Assembly: GCF_014268935.2 (NCBI RefSeq)
Contig: NZ_JABWRJ020000001.1
Location: forward strand, 992,001-1,056,000
Direction: 5' to 3'
DNA length: 64,000 nt
Source: Pseudomonas peradeniyensis
GTDB lineage: Bacteria > Pseudomonadota > Gammaproteobacteria > Pseudomonadales > Pseudomonadaceae
This document shows, one piece after another, positions 61,901 to 64,000 of the stretch; within the stretch, counting starts at the first letter, position 1, and every line of letters begins with the position of its first letter. Both the position numbers and the translations under genes were made by a program. The notes beneath the pieces are model-generated. The model had not been told where the DNA came from, made no database searches, and was given only the letters and a program-made list of their open reading frames with translations.

Positions 61901-64000
61901 GGTGGAGCAGGTCGGGCGGCATGATCATTTCTTCGAGCTGGGCGGCCATTCGCTGCTGGCGGTACGCCTGATCGAGCGCATGCGTCAGGCGGGGCTGCAG
62001 GTCGATGCCCAGGTCCTGTTCGGTCAGCCGACCTTGGCGAGCCTGGCCGCATCGCTTGGCGACGCCCCGGCGCAGATGGTGCCGGCCAGCCGCGTGATCC
62101 CGGGTAGCCAGCGGATCACGCCCGAGATGCTGGCCCTGACCCACCTCGACCAGGCCAGCATCGAGCGCATCGTCGACAGGGTTCCGGGCGGGGCGGCCAA
62201 TGTGCAGGAAATCTACCCGCTGGCACCGTTGCAGGAGGGGATGCTGTATCACCACCTCACCGAAGACCGTGACCCGTACCAGCAACAGGCGCTGTTCGCC
62301 TTTGCCAGCCAGGCTGCGCTGGAGGCGTTCAACCGCGCCTTGGCCGGGGTCATCGAGCGTCACGACATCCTGCGTACCAGCCTGGCCTGGGAAGGCCTGG
62401 CGCAGCCGCAGCAAGTGGTGTGGCGCCAGGCCTGGTTGCCGCTGAGGGTGCTTGCGCCCGCTCCGGGCGACGCGGCCACCCGGCTGCGCGAAGAGGGACT
62501 GCGGCTGGACCTGCGCCAGGCGCCGATGATGGCCCTGGCCTGCGTCGAGGACAGCGCGCGGCAGCGCTGGCTGGGGCTGCTGCACTTCCACCATCTGGTC
62601 AACGACGCGGTCTCGGTGCAGGTGCTGCTGGCCGAGCTGGCGACGCTGATGGCGGGCGAGGGACACACGCTGCCAGCGCCCGTACCGTATCGCAACTACG
62701 TCGCCCTGAGCCGCGACGAGGCCAGGCAGGCGGGGCATGAAGCCTTCCTGCGCGAAGCCTTGGCCGGGGTGGAAGCACCACCCAGGCTGGCCGGCATGGG
62801 CGAGGAGAGCCAGGCCAAGGTCGAAACCTGCGCCCTGACCGTCCCTGAGGGCTTGGCCACGACCTTGCGCCAGCGCGTGCGTCAGCACGACGTCGGCCTG
62901 GGCAGCCTGATGCACCTGGCCTGGGCGCAGGTGCTGGGAGCCTTGGGCGGTCGCGACGAGGTGCTGTTCGGCACCGTGCTGCTGGGCCGGGTAATGGCGG
63001 GCGAGGGCGCCGAGCGGGCGCTGGGCATGTTCATCAACAGCCTGCCGTTGCGGGTGTCGCTGGCCGGTCGTGATGTGGGCCAGGCACTGAGCGCAATCCA
63101 CGGCCAGCTGGCGGCACTGCTCGGGCACGAGGATGCGCCGCTGGTGCTGGCCCAGCGCTGCAGCGGCTTGCCCGCCGGGGTGGCACTGTTCGACAGCCTG
63201 CTCAACTACCGGCATGGCGCCGCGCACGACGCTGTGGCGCTGCCTGGCGTGACGTTGCTCGATGCCAGCGAGGTGCACAGTCACGCCCTGGTGCTGACCG
63301 TGGACGAGCAGGGCGACAGCCTGCGGCTGAGTGTGCGGGCACCTCGCGAACTGGGCGCCGAACGGGTGCTCGGGCATGTTTGCTGCGCCCTGCAGGCGCT
63401 GGCCAAAGCCCTGGTCAGCGAGCCTGCGGTGGCGCTCCAGTCGCTGTCGACCTTGCCGGAGACGGAGCGCGTCTATCTGCTGGAGACCCTCAATGCCACC
63501 GAGGTGGTGCTGGATCCCGCCTATGCGCACCTGCCGGCGCTGTTCGCCGCCCAGGTGCGACGCACGCCGGATGCCGTGGCGCTGCAGAGCGAAGAGACGC
63601 AGCTCACCTATCGCGAGCTCGACGCCCGGGCCAATCGCCTGGCCCATCACCTGATCGGCCTTGGCGTGCGGCCCGACAGCCGGGTCGCCGTGTGCCTGGA
63701 GCGCGGCGCCTCGCTGATTGTCGGCCTGCTCGGCGTGCTCAAGGCCGGTGGCGCCTATGTGCCGCTGGACCCCGGCTACCCCGACGAACGCCTGCACTAC
63801 ATGCTTGCCGACAGCGCTCCCCTGGCACTGCTGGTGCACGGAGCCACCCGCGGCCTGTTCGAGGGCCTGTCGACACCGCTGGTGGATCTGGATCACGGTG
63901 ACTGGCAGGCGCACGACGACCATGCGCCGCAGCTGCCGGAACTGGGTGGCGGGCACCTGGCCTATGTCATGTACACCTCGGGCTCGACCGGTACGCCGAA
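58986..64000 (+). CDS. Lipopeptide non-ribosomal peptide synthetase, first 1,671 residues (3' end outside window)
   Basis: The frame is open to the end of the window with no stop. Domain order: starter C domain (residues 8-440; QRDIWLDQISHGDSPLYNVGGY, HHLILDG at 140-146), A1 (about 455-965; YTSGSTGQPKG near 611-621, D657 in FDAMAWE, LLVGGD, NNYGPTE, TGDLVRWLPDG), T1 with Ser989 (FFELGGHSLLAV), C2 (about 1076-1510; entry EIYPLAPLQEGMLYHHL, HHLVNDA at 1202-1208), and A2 (from about 1520; YTSGSTGTPK at the window edge). The A1 pocket residues read D-A-W-F-L-G-N-V-V(-K), the leucine code. A fatty-acyl starter C domain plus Leu first fits a cyclic lipopeptide. Start fixed by AAGGAAG upstream. Confidence 0.95.
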   Translation, partial: MSVADSFPLTCAQRDIWLDQISHGDSPLYNVGGYLEFDGAVDSGLLRRALAHLVALHDGLRTVLVREAGDDGVARQRFVAGLQVPLDEHDLRGQAEPFAAAQRLAKALLQQPFALETGPLLRMALLHVGAGRSLLMLQAHHLILDGWGLEQLLHQLGQYYGLLEQGLALPDTAPSYRTFIEDDLAYQGSARQQRDLAYWQGRYPQLPDALLRPREQGLPPGATPSHALERSFDGDLLARMRQLADELQGSVAHVLLAALHVCCARAWQRDDWVVGLPVRNRGNARAKATLGMFVQVNALRMDFGRHLSFAELVRGIGDALRRDLRHQRLPLSDLNRALGVSREARGQLFEITVSYEEEGHDLRYGSLGAHSVKVCNDHEPTPLSIYLRSNPHNGKAWLHLVYNQAWLAPEEVEVFTARLLHVLAQGLERPQVAIDDYDLLLPDEHQRLRLWNATACAAQGPALIHRRIEAQAALRAEATAAVHEGRHLSYAELNNRANQLATQLLALGVVPEQRVAVVARRGLDTLVGLLAVLKAGAAYVPIDPAHPGERVRYLLDDCAPKVVLTQSSLRERLPAIDVPVIELDRLPLPASAFADLEVPGLSGSSLVYVIYTSGSTGQPKGVMIEHRMLANLVDWHCEAFELHPGSATSSLAGFGFDAMAWEIWPTLCAGATLHLAPVGEGGEDIDALLRWWRAQPLQVSFLPTPVAEHAFAQGEPHPTLRTLLVGGDRLRRLARERGWRIINNYGPTEATVVASAGEVRPGQVLHIGAPVANTRLHVLDAQGRQLPIGAVGELYIGGAGVARGYLNRPDLTAERFLDDPFTPQHGARMYRTGDLVRWLPDGTLEYLGRSDDQVKIRGVRVELGEIESALASHPAVREALVLLRDGQLVAWYLGEQASTPLQLHEYLRSRLPAVLLPSAYVAMAAWPLTTNGKLDRRALPAPGSEATVRRAHEPPQGELEQRLAALWAELLEVEQVGRHDHFFELGGHSLLAVRLIERMRQAGLQVDAQVLFGQPTLASLAASLGDAPAQMVPASRVIPGSQRITPEMLALTHLDQASIERIVDRVPGGAANVQEIYPLAPLQEGMLYHHLTEDRDPYQQQALFAFASQAALEAFNRALAGVIERHDILRTSLAWEGLAQPQQVVWRQAWLPLRVLAPAPGDAATRLREEGLRLDLRQAPMMALACVEDSARQRWLGLLHFHHLVNDAVSVQVLLAELATLMAGEGHTLPAPVPYRNYVALSRDEARQAGHEAFLREALAGVEAPPRLAGMGEESQAKVETCALTVPEGLATTLRQRVRQHDVGLGSLMHLAWAQVLGALGGRDEVLFGTVLLGRVMAGEGAERALGMFINSLPLRVSLAGRDVGQALSAIHGQLAALLGHEDAPLVLAQRCSGLPAGVALFDSLLNYRHGAAHDAVALPGVTLLDASEVHSHALVLTVDEQGDSLRLSVRAPRELGAERVLGHVCCALQALAKALVSEPAVALQSLSTLPETERVYLLETLNATEVVLDPAYAHLPALFAAQVRRTPDAVALQSEETQLTYRELDARANRLAHHLIGLGVRPDSRVAVCLERGASLIVGLLGVLKAGGAYVPLDPGYPDERLHYMLADSAPLALLVHGATRGLFEGLSTPLVDLDHGDWQAHDDHAPQLPELGGGHLAYVMYTSGSTGTP

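Noticed and set aside
60822..63956. 1044-residue open frame antisense to the NRPS
   Set aside because: Shadow frame; the plus strand has complete C-A-T-C motifs over the same bases.

Overview
This 64 kb window comes from the chromosome of a high-GC gamma-proteobacterium. It is almost certainly a fluorescent Pseudomonas of the P. putida / P. entomophila / P. mosselii type. The evidence is the orthologue set (MexCD-OprJ, PAAR and VasX-like type VI genes, DUF6124-like protein, lipopeptide NRPS), strong GC bias at third codon positions, and many copies of the Pseudomonas REP sequence (core gggagcgggcttgccccgcg), often as inverted pairs. No tRNA, rRNA, CRISPR array, integrase or transposase was seen.

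Layout. 1-8.5 kb: the 3' part of a giant filamentous-haemagglutinin-like exoprotein gene that starts before the window. 8.7-13.3 kb: small housekeeping and unknown genes (diguanylate cyclase, lipoprotein, GFA enzyme, VOC protein, DUF6124-like protein). 13.6-16.3 kb: an AT-rich islet with two overlapping genes, a DUF262 protein and a two-TM membrane protein, flanked by ordinary GC-rich genes. This is the best candidate for an undescribed (defence-like) system. 16.3-19.4 kb: an ABC importer operon (ATPase, permease, binding protein) behind a cobalamin riboswitch. 19.5-22.9 kb: a DUF1624 membrane protein and a LysR/MFS divergent pair. 23-27.2 kb: a type VI effector module (VasX-like toxin, DUF6708 membrane protein, tiny Cys protein, PAAR). 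27.4-32.2 kb: LysE exporter, aldo/keto reductase, two unknown proteins and a Rieske-type reductase. 32.4-38.1 kb: a MexCD-OprJ efflux operon with a clear terminator. 38.3-46.2 kb: MobA, an unknown protein, then a second RND pump without its own outer-membrane channel, divergent from a response regulator / sensor kinase pair. 46.3-54.8 kb: a GGDEF protein next to a tightly coupled wecB-nfrB-nfrA-DUF4434 operon, probably a c-di-GMP-activated exopolysaccharide system that also resembles the phage N4 receptor. 55-58.6 kb: PACE transporter, AraC regulator, OprM/NodT-type outer-membrane factor and LuxR-type regulator. 59-64 kb: the start of a large lipopeptide NRPS that runs out of the window.

How the parts work together. 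The window is rich in cell-surface and chemical-interaction functions: adhesion, exopolysaccharide, efflux, type VI toxin and lipopeptide. The OMF-LuxR-NRPS block has the usual layout of Pseudomonas cyclic lipopeptide loci. The first A domain reads as leucine-specific after an N-acylating starter C domain. The Nfr operon reuses UDP-ManNAc from its own WecB, and its glycosyltransferase carries MshEN-type c-di-GMP-binding segments. All assignments are from reading the sequence; no database search was possible.
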